Source: an uncultured Verrucomicrobiota bacterium (GTDB lineage: Bacteria; Verrucomicrobiota; Verrucomicrobiia; Limisphaerales; UBA9464). Taken from it: 64,000 nt of DNA. A program made the position numbers and the translations under genes. The notes beneath the pieces were generated by a model. The model had not been told where the DNA came from and did no database searches. It worked only from the letters and a program-made list of their open reading frames with translations. How positions within the stretch are numbered: the first letter of the stretch is position 1; each line of letters starts with the position of its first letter. This document shows positions 1 through 9,876 of the stretch, piece by piece. The stretch covers positions 62,001 through 126,000 of the forward strand of contig CAJAHH010000010.1 of assembly GCA_903939515.1 (NCBI GenBank), written 5' to 3'.

Positions 1-47
1 CCCAAATCAGCCGGTCGCTGTGGCCATTAATTGGGGGTAAACCGCTG

Positions 48-1064
48 CTAGATCAACCGACCCTGGCCGGTTCGACCCATGGTCAGACCCAGCTTGCGGT
101 AGGCCTTTTCGGTGCAAATACGGCCTTGAGGGGTGCGCTGGATGTAGCCTTCGAGAATCAGGTAAGGTTCGTACACTTCTTCGATGGTGTCGGGCTCTTC
201 ACCCACTGCCACCGCCAAAGAACTCACGCCAACAGGGCCACCCGCAAACTTTACGATCACCGACTCGAGGATGCGTGTGTCCATTTCGTCAAGACCGTCC
301 TTGTCGATCTCCAAGATCTCGAGGGCCTTGTTGGCGATCTCCTCGGTGATCCGACCATCGGCGCGGACTTGCGCATAGTCACGCACCCGCCGCAGCAGGT
401 TGCCCGCAATTCGAGGCGTGCCCCGGCTGCGGCGGGCGATCTCCATGGCACCCAGTGGCTCGGTGTCCACGCCCATCAGGCCGGCACCCCGCTGGACAAT
501 TCCCTGCAACTGCGCGGCCGTGTAGTAGTCGAGCCGTTCTCGAATACCGAAGCGGGTCAGCAGCGGAGCACTGAGCAAGCCACTGCGCGTGGTGGCTCCG
601 ATGAGCGTGAAGCGCGGAAGGCTCAAGCGAACACTGCGGGCGTTGGGCCCTTGGTCGATGATGATGTCGAGTTTGAAGTCCTCCATCGCCGGATAAAGGT
701 ACTCCTCGATGGTCTTCTGAAGACGATGAATCTCATCAATGAAGAGCACATCCCCTTCGGAAAGATTGGTGAGCAGACCCGCCAGGTCAGCGGCTTTTTC
801 AATGGTCGGACCGCTGGTGGTACGCAGGGTTCCTCCCATGGCGCCGGCCAAGATGTTGGCAATGGTGGTCTTTCCAAGACCGGGAGGTCCGCTCAAGAGG
901 ATATGATCCAACGGCTCTTTGCGGCGCAGCGCCGCCTCGACGGCGATCTCCAAGCGCTCCTTGACCTTGGCTTGGCCGGTGAAATCGGCAAAAGCAGCCG
1001 GCCGCAGCGCCACCTCTAGGGTGGCATCCACCTTGTTTAATGAATTTAGCGCGCGCTCGGCCAT
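48..1064 (-). CDS. ruvB: RuvB, Holliday junction branch-migration ATPase
   Basis: Motor of the RuvAB complex: a hexameric AAA+ ATPase that pumps DNA through a RuvA-bound Holliday junction in recombinational repair. At 338 aa it has the family length. Visible motifs are Walker [10 protein letters not shown] (about residues 59-67), Walker B FIDEIH (about 108-113), the sensor stretch [18 protein letters not shown], and the C-terminal winged helix with the typical RTPQGR ending. The ATG start gives the usual N-terminus that leads into [12 protein letters not shown]. It stands alone here: ruvA and ruvC are not in the window. The 232-bp gap to the next gene is a divergent promoter region. Identification is by family motifs and is very secure. 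Confidence 0.98.
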   Translation of the reverse strand: MAERALNSLNKVDATLEVALRPAAFADFTGQAKVKERLEIAVEAALRRKEPLDHILLSGPPGLGKTTIANILAGAMGGTLRTTSGPTIEKAADLAGLLTNLSEGDVLFIDEIHRLQKTIEEYLYPAMEDFKLDIIIDQGPNARSVRLSLPRFTLIGATTRSGLLSAPLLTRFGIRERLDYYTAAQLQGIVQRGAGLMGVDTEPLGAMEIARRSRGTPRIAGNLLRRVRDYAQVRADGRITEEIANKALEILEIDKDGLDEMDTRILESVIVKFAGGPVGVSSLAVAVGEEPDTIEEVYEPYLILEGYIQRTPQGRICTEKAYRKLGLTMGRTGQGRLI

Positions 1065-1296
1065 GCGCCCTCAAGTGTGGGACTCCCGGCACTCCGGGCG
1101 AGGAGTTTTGCGGGAATCCTTCGCCTTTTCCTAAAAAGACAGTTCCGTCACCAACCACCGAACCCCAGAAAGCCTCAGGATTGCGCTGAACACCCACCTC
1201 CCTTCGAGCGTCCGATCTGGGCATCCGGGATTGTCCGAAACACTGCTCCATGGCAGGAATACGGGTGCGATAGTATTTCGATAGGATTTGGTTGCC

Positions 1297-2964
1297 GTGA
1301 CGTTTGAACACCTACTGCGGAAGAACGCCCTTCTTCCCGAAGACAAAATTGCCGAAGCCAAACACCTGGAGGCCACGGAAGGGCTACGCCTAGACCGGGC
1401 GGTCGTGCAGCTCGGCTTGCTGACCGAGCGGGCGGTCCTGACCTTGATGGCCGAGCAACTTCAGTTGCCGCTGCTCGATTTGTCGGCCACGGAAATCCCT
1501 TCCGACATCCTCCAGTCACTGACGACCAAGGTGGTGTTCCGCAAGCGCATCGTCCCCATCGCCCGCGAAGGCAACACCCTCCGGGTAGCCACTTGCGATC
1601 CCTTCGACCTCTACGCGATGGACGATGTGCGGATGACGACCGGGCTTCAAATCGACACCGTCTTAGCCACCAAGGACGACATCGAGAAGCTCATCAAGAC
1701 CCACTATGGTCTCGGCGGCGACACCTTGGACGAGCTGGCAGCCAACGACGACGAACCCAGCGGCCCCGTGTCCAGCGGCGGTGATGACTTGCTGGAGATG
1801 GCCCAGGAGGCGTCGGTCATCCGACTGGTCAACGAGATCATCGTCGAGGCGGTGAACGAACGGGCCAGCGATATCCATATCGAGCCCTACGAGCACCAGA
1901 TGGCCATTCGCTACCGCATCGACGGTATCTTGCACGAGGCCTCGGTACCGCCGCAAATGAACCGCTTCCAGGCGGCGATCATTTCGCGCATCAAGATCCT
2001 AGCTAATCTGAACATTGCTGAGCGGCGCGTCCCTCAGGACGGACGGATCAAGTTCAACGTGGGTGGGCGACAAATCGACGTCCGCGTCTCGGTCATCCCC
2101 ATGCTGTTCGGAGAGGGCGTCGTCATGCGTCTGCTCGACAAAGCCAATGTTCTTTTCACCCTGCCCCAGCTCGGCATGGATCAAGAGACTTACGGCCGAT
2201 TCCGAGGCCTGATCGAACGCCCTCACGGGATCGTTCTGGTGACCGGCCCTACCGGTTCCGGCAAGACCACCACACTCTACGCGTCGCTCAACGAAATCGT
2301 GGGCCCAACGCTCAAGGTGCTGACCGTCGAGGACCCCGTTGAATACCATCTTCAGGGTGTCAACCAAATCCCCGTCGACCATAAGGTGGGCATGACCTTC
2401 GAGGCGGGCCTGCGCGCCATCCTGCGTCACGACCCGGACGTGGTGATGATCGGGGAAATCCGCGATTTCGAGACCGCGCGCGCCGCCATTCAGGCGTCGC
2501 TGACCGGTCACCTGGTCCTCTCCACGCTGCACACCAACGACTCCGCCTCGGCAGCCACGCGACTCATCGACATGGGGGTGGAACCCTTCCTCATTGCTAG
2601 CAGTCTGGCCGGTGCCATGGCGCAGCGCCTGGTCCGCAAGATTTGCTCTAAGTGCCGAGTCCCCTACGAGCCGGATCGCACCAAGTTTCCCCGAGATTTC
2701 TCGATGGCACCCGGAGAGCAGCTCTTCCGGGGCGAGGGCTGCGACCACTGCCGCAAAACCGGCTATCGAGGACGTTCCGGTCTCTACGAATTGCTCTGCA
2801 TCGACGAAGAAATCGCCCAGATGATCGTCGCCCGCGAATCGGCTCCCCGAATCATCCAATCCGGGCGTCGCACTGGCCTCCGATTGCTCCGCGAGGATGG
2901 GTGGTTGAAGGTCCGTCAAGGCATCACCTCATTAGACGAGGTTCTCACCTGCACGGCACTCTGA
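1297..2964 (+). CDS. gspE: GspE/PilB-type secretion/pilus assembly ATPase
   Basis: Cytoplasmic hexameric ATPase that powers assembly of a type II secretion pseudopilus or type IV pilus. An N-terminal MshEN/GspE-N domain (about residues 5-140) is followed by the ATPase core, with Walker A GPTGSGKTT near residue 315, the Walker B-like box VVMIGEIRD, and the His box LSTLHTND. Two Cys-X2-Cys pairs (CSKC and CDHC) form the zinc-binding insert seen in GspE/PilB but not in PilT. I place the start at GTG 1297 because AGGA (1283-1286) lies about 10 nt upstream; a TTG at 1288 is in frame but too close to it. gspF follows 7 nt after the stop. Whether it serves secretion or pili cannot be decided from these two genes. 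Confidence 0.93.
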   Translation: MTFEHLLRKNALLPEDKIAEAKHLEATEGLRLDRAVVQLGLLTERAVLTLMAEQLQLPLLDLSATEIPSDILQSLTTKVVFRKRIVPIAREGNTLRVATCDPFDLYAMDDVRMTTGLQIDTVLATKDDIEKLIKTHYGLGGDTLDELAANDDEPSGPVSSGGDDLLEMAQEASVIRLVNEIIVEAVNERASDIHIEPYEHQMAIRYRIDGILHEASVPPQMNRFQAAIISRIKILANLNIAERRVPQDGRIKFNVGGRQIDVRVSVIPMLFGEGVVMRLLDKANVLFTLPQLGMDQETYGRFRGLIERPHGIVLVTGPTGSGKTTTLYASLNEIVGPTLKVLTVEDPVEYHLQGVNQIPVDHKVGMTFEAGLRAILRHDPDVVMIGEIRDFETARAAIQASLTGHLVLSTLHTNDSASAATRLIDMGVEPFLIASSLAGAMAQRLVRKICSKCRVPYEPDRTKFPRDFSMAPGEQLFRGEGCDHCRKTGYRGRSGLYELLCIDEEIAQMIVARESAPRIIQSGRRTGLRLLREDGWLKVRQGITSLDEVLTCTAL

Positions 2965-2971
2965 ATTGGTT

Positions 2972-4165
2972 ATGCCTAAGTTTCGCTACATCGCCCTCAA
3001 CGCAGACGGACGACAAGTCTCGGGCCAACTCGAGGCCGAAGGAGAGGCCTCCGCTGTGCGGATGCTGAGTGAACGTCAACTCTTCCCCGTCAATATCGCC
3101 TCGGCCGATGCCTCGCGGTCCAAACGCAGACGGGTCTCGAGTCGCGACATCGGCATGATGTATGGCCAATTGGCCGACTTGATTGGATCGGGCGTACCCA
3201 TGCTGAGAGCGCTCGATTCGCTCATCCGATCCACGGTCCATACTCAGCTCAAGGCCATCCTTAAAGAGGTCCGGACCGCAGTTGCGGATGGCCAGACGCT
3301 GACGGACGCCCTGCGCAAGTTCCCGGAGGTGTTTCCACCACTCCACACCTCGATGGTTCAGGCCGGCGAGCGAGCCTCCTTCCTCGAGGATGTCCTGCGA
3401 AGCCTTTCAGAGTTCCTCGAACGCCTCGACGAACTCCGGGCCAAGGTCTTGGGAGCCATGATCTACCCGGCCCTGCTCTCAGCTCTCGGCGCCACGGTCA
3501 TGGCCGGCGCTCTCATTTTCTTCGTCCCTAAGTTCGAACCTCTGCTAGCCGGTGCACAAAAGCCCCTGCCCACCGTGCTGTTGTTCGGAGCCAGCACGAT
3601 ACTTCGGAGTTACTGGTACATCGTGGCCTTAGTGCTCGCTGGATTGGTCGGCGGCCTCATTTCGGCCCTGAGTAAAGAGTCCTCCCGACGCACCTTAGAA
3701 ATCTGGCAACACCGGGTCCCCGTGGTGGGCTCTGCCCTCAAGATGCTCGCGATCACCCGCTTCTGCCGCATTCTCGGAACCATGCTAGCCAATGGCGTCC
3801 CCATGTTGGGTGCGCTCAAGATAGCCAAGGATGCCACCGGCTCGCGGCTGCTCGGTGAAAAAATTGCCATCGCTGCGGAGAGCATCCGCGATGGTAAATC
3901 TCTCTCCGGCCCGCTGGCGCAGGGGGGGCTCTTTCCCGATCAAATTATGGCTATGATCACCGTGGCCGAAGAATCAAACAAACTCGACAAGGTGCTGCTC
4001 CAAATCGCCAACACGGTTGAGCGCCGTACCAACCAACAGGTAGACCAATCCGTGCGCCTCATTGAGCCGGTGATTCTCTGCCTCGTCGCAGCCGGTATCG
4101 GTTTCTTGGCCCTAGGACTGCTGTTGCCCATCTTCACCCTGGCAGGCTCACTCGGAAAACACTGA
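2972..4165 (+). CDS. gspF: GspF/PilC-type inner-membrane platform protein
   Basis: Inner-membrane platform protein that couples the GspE/PilB ATPase to pseudopilin assembly. It has the family layout: an N-terminal stretch beginning PKFRYIALNADG, then two T2SSF domains (about residues 70-190 and 270-390), each ending in hydrophobic segments (around 165-190, 215-235 and 365-392). Length is 397 aa, normal for the family. The start is taken at ATG 2972 because translation from it gives the canonical N-terminus; an in-frame TTG at 2966 is less likely. It is co-transcribed with the ATPase gene 7 nt upstream. The prepilin-like gene at 45.4 kb could be a substrate but is unlinked. Confidence 0.92.
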   Translation: MPKFRYIALNADGRQVSGQLEAEGEASAVRMLSERQLFPVNIASADASRSKRRRVSSRDIGMMYGQLADLIGSGVPMLRALDSLIRSTVHTQLKAILKEVRTAVADGQTLTDALRKFPEVFPPLHTSMVQAGERASFLEDVLRSLSEFLERLDELRAKVLGAMIYPALLSALGATVMAGALIFFVPKFEPLLAGAQKPLPTVLLFGASTILRSYWYIVALVLAGLVGGLISALSKESSRRTLEIWQHRVPVVGSALKMLAITRFCRILGTMLANGVPMLGALKIAKDATGSRLLGEKIAIAAESIRDGKSLSGPLAQGGLFPDQIMAMITVAEESNKLDKVLLQIANTVERRTNQQVDQSVRLIEPVILCLVAAGIGFLALGLLLPIFTLAGSLGKH

Positions 4166-4233
4166 GCGCCTCGACAACGGATCCGGGATTTGGCCACTCT
4201 CCACACACACCCTTTCGGAGAACTTCGGCCACC

Positions 4234-5733
4234 ATGAACAATACCTCGCCATGGCATCGCTCGACCGACCCCGCGCCGCTCACGCGCCGTGAATTCCTCT
4301 GGCGTTCCGGGGGCGGACTCGGCGGCATCGCGCTGGCCTCTCTCCTCAATCAGGATGCCCTGTTAGCCGCCGCGGCGTCGCCCAGTTCCAAGGCTCCCCC
4401 CACACGCCCACGGGCCAAGCGGGTGATCCAACTCTTCATGGCCGGAGCCGCAAGCCATGTCGATCTCTGGGACTACAAACCCTTCCTCGAAAAACACCAC
4501 GGAGAGAAATGGGATCCCGGCGAAGCCGTGGAACTTTTCCAGGATGGACTGGGCTCCACCTTCGCCTCCCCTTGGAAATTCAAGCCCTACGGCCAAAGCG
4601 GTAAGCACCTCAGCGAGGTCGTGTCCCCACTCGGTCGCTGTGTCGATGACATGGCCTTCATCCACAACCTGGTGGGCAAGAGCGGTGTCCATTCGCAGGC
4701 GACCTTGCTCCAGGCCACCGGATTCCTGACCCCTGGATTCCCGGGCATGGGCTGCTGGACGAGCTACGGATTGGGCTCGCTCAACGAAAACCTGCCCACC
4801 TTCGTGGTGATGCCCGACTTGCGCGGAATGCCCTCGAATGGCGCCAAGAATTGGGACTCGGCCTTCCTGCCTGCCGAGCATCAGGGAACCTTAATTCGGG
4901 TGGGTTCTGAAACCCCCATCGAGGCACTCTTTCCGCCGTCTGACAGCGGCTACATTACCCCCCGGTCTGAGGTCGATGGGTTAGCTGCTCTCGAGCGGTT
5001 GAACCGAATTCATGCCGCAACACGCCCCGGGGACCAACGTCTAGAGGCTCGCATCCGCACCTACGAACTGGCCGCCCGCATGCAATTGGCGGCACCTGAG
5101 GCGCTAGACCTCTCGAAGGAACCCGCCTGGATCCAGGAAAACTACGGCATCGATAACACCACCAAAAAGTGGCCCTCCGAAATTAATGCGCCCGAGGAAA
5201 CTGACATCATGGGGCGGAAGTGCCTCACCGCCCGCCGCCTCATTGAGCGGGGCGTGCGCTTTGTCCAGATTTGGTCAGGCAACGATAACAGCTTTCCTCG
5301 TCGCAATTGGGATTCCCACGAGAACATCGCCCAAGACCACGGTCCGCTCGCCATGGGCATGGCCAAACCCATCGCGGCCCTGATCGAGGACCTCAAGCAA
5401 CGAGGCTTGTTGGAGGACACGATTATCTTGTGGACCACCGAGTTTGGTCGCATGCCCTGCGCCCAGGGTGGCAAGGGGCGCGATCATAATCCCTTCGTGT
5501 TTACCAACTGGCTGTGCGGCGGCGGCATCCGCGGCGGGGTTACACACGGTGAGAGCGATCAGTGGGGCTACAAGCCCGCAGACCGTACCAACGTCACCGA
5601 GGTGTACGACATCCATGCGACCCTCTTGCACCTCCTCGGGATCGACCACACCCGACTGACCTTTCGTCACAACGGCGTGGACCGCCGCCTGACCGACGTC
5701 CACGGCGAGGTCATCCGCCCCATCTTGGCGTGA
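4234..5733 (+). CDS. DUF1501 domain protein with Tat-like signal
   Basis: Exported protein of the DUF1501 family, which is strongly amplified in planctomycetes and verrucomicrobia and shares the alkaline phosphatase/sulfatase-like fold. The N-terminus carries a twin-arginine-type leader (TRREFLWRSGGGLGGIA, about residues 18-34) with a hydrophobic stretch, so export of a folded protein is likely. Typical family motifs are LFMAGAASHVDLWDYKP near residue 68, the NWDSHENI stretch, and TTEFGRMPCAQGGKGRDHN near residue 405. In these phyla DUF1501 genes usually sit next to a DUF1549/DUF1553 cytochrome-like gene; none is present here. Substrate unknown. The plain ATG at 4234 is preceded by GGAG (4216-4219). 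Confidence 0.9.
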   Translation: MNNTSPWHRSTDPAPLTRREFLWRSGGGLGGIALASLLNQDALLAAAASPSSKAPPTRPRAKRVIQLFMAGAASHVDLWDYKPFLEKHHGEKWDPGEAVELFQDGLGSTFASPWKFKPYGQSGKHLSEVVSPLGRCVDDMAFIHNLVGKSGVHSQATLLQATGFLTPGFPGMGCWTSYGLGSLNENLPTFVVMPDLRGMPSNGAKNWDSAFLPAEHQGTLIRVGSETPIEALFPPSDSGYITPRSEVDGLAALERLNRIHAATRPGDQRLEARIRTYELAARMQLAAPEALDLSKEPAWIQENYGIDNTTKKWPSEINAPEETDIMGRKCLTARRLIERGVRFVQIWSGNDNSFPRRNWDSHENIAQDHGPLAMGMAKPIAALIEDLKQRGLLEDTIILWTTEFGRMPCAQGGKGRDHNPFVFTNWLCGGGIRGGVTHGESDQWGYKPADRTNVTEVYDIHATLLHLLGIDHTRLTFRHNGVDRRLTDVHGEVIRPILA

Positions 5734-5837
5734 TCTGAGAAGCCGCGGACACGAGTTCACCGCCCCGGGATCGGATGGCCGATTGACCCGATCCGTGTGC
5801 CCACCATAGCCTCCGAGCTGGTTCCCAATTGCTCACC

Positions 5838-7676
5838 ATGTTTTCTCCACTGCTTGCCGCGGTCGATCCCTGGATCGTTTCATTGAGCGCCCTGACGGTC
5901 TTGGTGACTGTGGGTATGGGATTTTGGGCGGCAGGCCGCGCCAAGAGCGCCTCTGATTTCTTCGTCGCCGGTCGAGGTGTGTCCGTGGGGTGGAACGCGT
6001 CGGCCATTTCCGGAGAATACCTTTCAGCCGCCTCCTTCATGGGCGTGGCCGGCATGGTGATGTCCAGCGGTTATGACGCCCTGTGGTACCCGGTGTGCTA
6101 CGCCTGCGGCTACCTGTTCTTGTTGCTCTTCATTGCGGGACCGCTGCGGCGTTTCGGTGCTTATACGATCCCCGACTTTGCCGAAGGTCGATACGACTCC
6201 CCGCTCTTCCGCAAGATCGCTGTCGTGTTCGTCCTCTTCATCGGATTCTTCTACACGATGCCCCAAATGAAAGGGGCAGGTACAACCCTGGCCTACGTCT
6301 TCCAAGAGGTCGATTTTCGCGGAACCTTCCTCGAGCTCTTGGCTCCTCACGGTGCCGACGGATCTGCCCTGAAGGGGTTTCCTTATTGGGCCGGGGTCGT
6401 GGTGGTTGGGGCCGTGATCACCTTGAACGTGGCCCTCGGGGGCATGAAGGGTATCACCCTTGTGCAGGCCTTCCAGTACTGGGCCAAGATGTTCGCTATC
6501 TCGGTGCCCGTGTTTGTCCTAATGGCAGTCCAGGGACACTACGGCCAGCATCTCCAGGCCAACCAACTCCAGAACCCTCCGACCCAGAGCATTTCAGCGG
6601 AGGCTCAGCACAGCACCGAGATGGCGACCGCATTGAAACGCGCCCCGCTGTCCGCCAAGGCTCCGCCCGACTCCAACTGGCTCAATCCCTTCGGCCCCCT
6701 GACCAGCAAGGCCGCCAAGGCCGCCAAATTGGGTGCTGAGGAATCCAAGCCGTATGCACTGCTCTACACGTACTCATTAATCATTGCATTGGTCTGCGGC
6801 ACGGCCGGGTTGCCTCACATCCTCGTCCGCTTCTACACCAACCCCGACGGAGCCGCCGCCAAACGGACCACCATGTGGGTGATGATCCTCATCGGCATCT
6901 TCTATGTCTTCCCGCCGGTCTTTGGTGTGATGGGGCGCAATTTGTTGCCCGCGCTCTACGAGGGCAGCGGATCCAAAGGAACAGACAAGATCGTGCTCGA
7001 ATTGCCCAAGGTACTCGATGCGGCCATCGGCAATTCCGGCGCGATTCCCTGGGGATCCATCCTCTCGGGCATGACTTGCGCCGGCGCCTTCGCCGCCTTC
7101 ATGAGCACCTTCAGCGGCCTGCTGGTCTCCATGACGGGAGCGTTGGCTCATGATGTCTACGGCCGCATCCTACGACCGCAGTCCACCGCCCAGGAGCGCA
7201 TGCAAATGTTCAAATGGTGTGCAGTCCTCTTAGGCGCTGTCTCAACGCTGCTGGGCTGTTTCGTAGAACAACTCCAAATTAACTTCATGGTCGGCCAAGC
7301 CTTCGCCATCGCTGCCGCCAGTTACTTTCCGCTGCTGTTCATGAGCGTCTGGTGGCGCGGCATGACCATGACCGGTGCAGCCACCGGCATGCTTACCGGC
7401 GGTGTCTGCGCCCTCCTCACAGTGGGATTGACCAATTTCTCCGATCTCAAGTGGCTGCCTCTGGGCGACTTTTGGGTCACCCATCCGCTGCTCCGAATCT
7501 TGTGCGAACAACCGGCCATTTGGTGCGTGCCGATGGCTATCGGCCTCATGGTTGTTGTTTCAAAACTCACCTCGTCCACGGTGCCCTCGGACATCCGCAT
7601 GAAAATGCTCGTGCTCCACGCTCCGGAAGCCCTCGGACTGCGGCAGGAATACATTCGGGATCAAGAGGGGCATTGA
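5838..7676 (+). CDS. Sodium:solute symporter (SLC5/ActP-like)
   Basis: Polytopic permease of the sodium/solute symporter family, closest in feel to acetate/pyruvate-type (ActP) carriers. About 13 hydrophobic segments are readable. Family motifs include SASDFFVAGRGVSVGWNASA and SGEYLSAASFMG near residues 35-70 and GTAGLPHILVRFYTNPDG in the middle. Length is 612 aa from ATG 5838 (a TTG at 5829 is in frame but weaker). A hydrophilic, alanine- and lysine-rich stretch of about 75 residues (about 232-308) interrupts the membrane core and is longer than usual in ActP. The substrate (acetate or another monocarboxylate) is inferred from the family only. Confidence 0.88.
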   Translation: MFSPLLAAVDPWIVSLSALTVLVTVGMGFWAAGRAKSASDFFVAGRGVSVGWNASAISGEYLSAASFMGVAGMVMSSGYDALWYPVCYACGYLFLLLFIAGPLRRFGAYTIPDFAEGRYDSPLFRKIAVVFVLFIGFFYTMPQMKGAGTTLAYVFQEVDFRGTFLELLAPHGADGSALKGFPYWAGVVVVGAVITLNVALGGMKGITLVQAFQYWAKMFAISVPVFVLMAVQGHYGQHLQANQLQNPPTQSISAEAQHSTEMATALKRAPLSAKAPPDSNWLNPFGPLTSKAAKAAKLGAEESKPYALLYTYSLIIALVCGTAGLPHILVRFYTNPDGAAAKRTTMWVMILIGIFYVFPPVFGVMGRNLLPALYEGSGSKGTDKIVLELPKVLDAAIGNSGAIPWGSILSGMTCAGAFAAFMSTFSGLLVSMTGALAHDVYGRILRPQSTAQERMQMFKWCAVLLGAVSTLLGCFVEQLQINFMVGQAFAIAAASYFPLLFMSVWWRGMTMTGAATGMLTGGVCALLTVGLTNFSDLKWLPLGDFWVTHPLLRILCEQPAIWCVPMAIGLMVVVSKLTSSTVPSDIRMKMLVLHAPEALGLRQEYIRDQEGH

Positions 7677-7724
7677 AGCCCTCGAAGCCAACCCTTCCCA
7701 GAACCCGCGAAGCCCCTCACGGCG

Positions 7725-8579
7725 TCACGGTGGAAAACCAAAACTCAGTTTGACCACCGAATACTCCGGGTGAATCGAACCGTCGGCGCAGCGAATGACC
7801 AAGGGGGGCTCCGTCCAGGTGCGGCTTCGCAGGCCCTCGGGCAAATCGTCAGCCCGATTCATCAGAAACAGTCCCAGCAAGGGGGCATCCCCTTCCCGCA
7901 AGACCACTGACCGCATCCGAAGAATGGCCAACCCTGCCGCCTGTGCTCCGTCACGAACCCGTTGATGCTGGTCGTCCGGGCGGATTGGAAACACGCAGGC
8001 AAAGACCCCTCCCGGAGCCAGGTGACGAACGGCGGTCTGACAGTAATCGGCCACGGTTCCGCGCACCTCAAAGCGACAGGCCAGCTTTTGTGGATGAGTG
8101 CTTTCCACCCCGGTGCCGAGTGGAAAATAGGGAGGACTGCCCAGAATTAAATCGAAGCGCTCGTCCTCACGCAGCACCGATGGATCGCGCAGGTCGCCAC
8201 AACGGATGTCATAGCGATCCTCCAACCCATTCCAAGCGGCCGATTTGCGGGCAAGACGAACGCTCTCCGTTTGGGCTTCCACGGTAACAAACCGTGCATG
8301 CGGCAGCCTCCAAGCGGCGATCATTCCGACCGTACCAATACCACTGCCCAGATCGAGAATCGACGACGCCGATGGGCATCCTTGAGTGCCGTACCAGGCC
8401 GTCAGCACATCATCGGAAGAAAACCGATGACCATCGATGGCTTGAAATAGGCGGAAATGCCCACTAATGGCATCGAGACTTTCCCCCGGCTCTACCGCAG
8501 GCCCCGCTCCCAAGGCTCCCGGTGGAATCGGCCCCGGTTTGGTCCAACCCTTGAATTGTCCGGCCACACTCATTGCCAT
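7725..8579 (-). CDS. TrmN6-like N6-adenine methyltransferase
   Basis: SAM-dependent methyltransferase of the class I fold, similar to TrmN6/YfiC, which methylates N6 of A37 in tRNA-Val. The SAM-binding motif LDLGSGIGTVGMIAA lies at about residues 97-111. The catalytic motif is LGSPPYFPLGTG, i.e. SPPY where E. coli TrmN6 has NPPY; the [DNS]PP[YFW] pattern is accepted for N6-adenine enzymes. An N-terminal stretch of about 30 residues precedes the core. It converges on the symporter gene and stands apart from other translation genes. The exact RNA substrate is not certain; release-factor methyltransferase PrmC is less likely because it normally has NPPY and a separate helical N-terminal domain. 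Confidence 0.8.
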   Translation of the reverse strand: MAMSVAGQFKGWTKPGPIPPGALGAGPAVEPGESLDAISGHFRLFQAIDGHRFSSDDVLTAWYGTQGCPSASSILDLGSGIGTVGMIAAWRLPHARFVTVEAQTESVRLARKSAAWNGLEDRYDIRCGDLRDPSVLREDERFDLILGSPPYFPLGTGVESTHPQKLACRFEVRGTVADYCQTAVRHLAPGGVFACVFPIRPDDQHQRVRDGAQAAGLAILRMRSVVLREGDAPLLGLFLMNRADDLPEGLRSRTWTEPPLVIRCADGSIHPEYSVVKLSFGFPP

Positions 8580-8682
8580 GTGCCTTTGAGTCTCGGACTC
8601 CGCACTGCGCGGCTCAATGTTTCATTGCACCCCTCTCGAGTTGACCATTGCCGCACCACCGCCGGAGACCAAGAGTCGCCCC

Positions 8683-9168
8683 ATGAATCGCACCCTGTTG
8701 CGGCACGCCCGGGTAGAAGACGTGGATCTAGTTTTGGAACTAATCCGCGGGTTGGCGGATTTCGAGAACCTGAGCCATCAAGTTCAGGCCACTCGGGAAC
8801 AGCTTCAGGAAACGTTGTTCGGAGCCAAACCGGCCGCTGAAGTGGTTCTAGCCTGTGAAGGGGAAACCGTCGTGGGCTTTGCCGTGTTCTTCCCCAACTT
8901 CTCCACGTTTCTCGGCAAACCCGGGCTTTACCTCGAAGACCTCTACGTCCGCCCAGAATTCCGGGGTCGTGGTCACGGTCGAGCCCTGCTGAGACATCTA
9001 GCAACCTTGGCTTTGGAACGTGGTTGCGGTCGCTTTGAGTGGACCGTCCTGGACTGGAACGAATCAGCGATCGAATTCTACCGCCGACAGGGGGCCGAAG
9101 TCCTTCCTCAGTGGCGCATTTGCCGGGTGACTGGTGAGACCTTGGCACAAATGGCGGCGGCGTCCTGA
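8683..9168 (+). CDS. GNAT family N-acetyltransferase
   Basis: Acetyl-CoA-dependent N-acetyltransferase of about 161 aa. The N-terminus (RHARVEDVDLVLELIRGLADFE) and the motif EDLYVRPEFRGRGHGRALL (acetyl-CoA pyrophosphate loop, about residues 84-102) resemble the diamine/spermidine acetyltransferase (SAT) subgroup, as does the downstream stretch WNESAIEFYRRQGAE. The start is set at ATG 8683; the reading frame continues upstream to 8617 but those residues do not match the family. It is transcribed divergently from the TrmN6-like gene. The substrate, a polyamine or a small amine, is inferred from subgroup resemblance only. Confidence 0.85.
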   Translation: MNRTLLRHARVEDVDLVLELIRGLADFENLSHQVQATREQLQETLFGAKPAAEVVLACEGETVVGFAVFFPNFSTFLGKPGLYLEDLYVRPEFRGRGHGRALLRHLATLALERGCGRFEWTVLDWNESAIEFYRRQGAEVLPQWRICRVTGETLAQMAAAS

Positions 9169-9234
9169 CGCACTCAGCAGGTCGTCGCGGGGCTACCTGA
9201 TCCAAAGGCCAGGCATCCGGCTCTTGTAAACAGC

Positions 9235-9258
9235 AAAACGGCGGACCTAAGTCCGCCG
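9235..9258 (-). terminator. Rho-independent terminator of the rpsF-ssb-rplI operon
   Basis: A perfect 8-bp stem (CGGCGGAC/GTCCGCCG, 9239-9246 and 9251-9258) with a 4-nt loop. On the minus strand it is followed directly by TTTT (complement of 9235-9238). It lies about 65 nt past the rplI stop codon, so it closes the ribosomal operon. Confidence 0.85.
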
Positions 9259-9321
9259 CTTGTCTGAATCGGATCAGGAAGAAGTCTCTCTCAAGACCTT
9301 CCCGGCCCATCCATTGAACTG

Positions 9322-9876
9322 TTACTTAGAGTCACCACCGGAGCGGGGGCCGCCACGGAAGGAGCGCTTCTCAGTCTTCGAGACCTCAGCCGCAGGAGCC
9401 GCCACGGGCTCGGGCAACGGGTTGGCGCTCTTAACGATCAACTTGAAGGTGGAATGCACCTCAGCATGCAAGCGAAGCTCGATCTCATACTCACCCAAGG
9501 CCTGGATGGGCTTCTCGAGGTTAATCTTGCGCTTGTCGAGAGAGACTTCCAGTTGAGTCTTGAGCGCGTCAGCGATGGACCCGGTGGTCACACTGCCGAA
9601 CATCTTGCCATCATCACCGGTCTTCACGGAGATGGTGAGGGTCACCTTGCTGAGGCTCTTGCCCAACTCAGACATGGAGCTGAGTTCCTTGGCTTCGCGG
9701 TCGGTACGACGCTGGCGCAAGGCCTCGACGCGACGCTTGTTGCCCAAGGAAACCGGCACAGCCAGTCCCTGGGGGATCAGATAGTTGCGTGCGTAGCCGG
9801 TGGAGATCTTGACCAGATCGGACTCGCCGCCCAGACCGATCACGTTATGAATAAGGAGGACTTCTGTCTTTGGCAT
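9322..9876 (-). CDS. rplI: 50S ribosomal protein L9
   Basis: Large-subunit protein bL9, which bridges domains on 23S rRNA. The N-terminal domain shows the signature VLLIHNVIGLGGESDLVKIS followed by GYARNYLIPQGLA (about residues 25-38), then the long connecting helix and a C-terminal RNA-binding domain. At 184 aa it is longer than the usual 148-150 aa because of an Ala/Pro-rich tail of about 35 residues ending in a basic RGG-like stretch; this tail may be disordered. It is the last gene of rpsF-ssb-rplI, 45 nt after ssb, and is followed by a strong terminator. In most bacteria rpsR (S18) sits just before it; here it does not. Confidence 0.97.
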   Translation of the reverse strand: MPKTEVLLIHNVIGLGGESDLVKISTGYARNYLIPQGLAVPVSLGNKRRVEALRQRRTDREAKELSSMSELGKSLSKVTLTISVKTGDDGKMFGSVTTGSIADALKTQLEVSLDKRKINLEKPIQALGEYEIELRLHAEVHSTFKLIVKSANPLPEPVAAPAAEVSKTEKRSFRGGPRSGGDSK

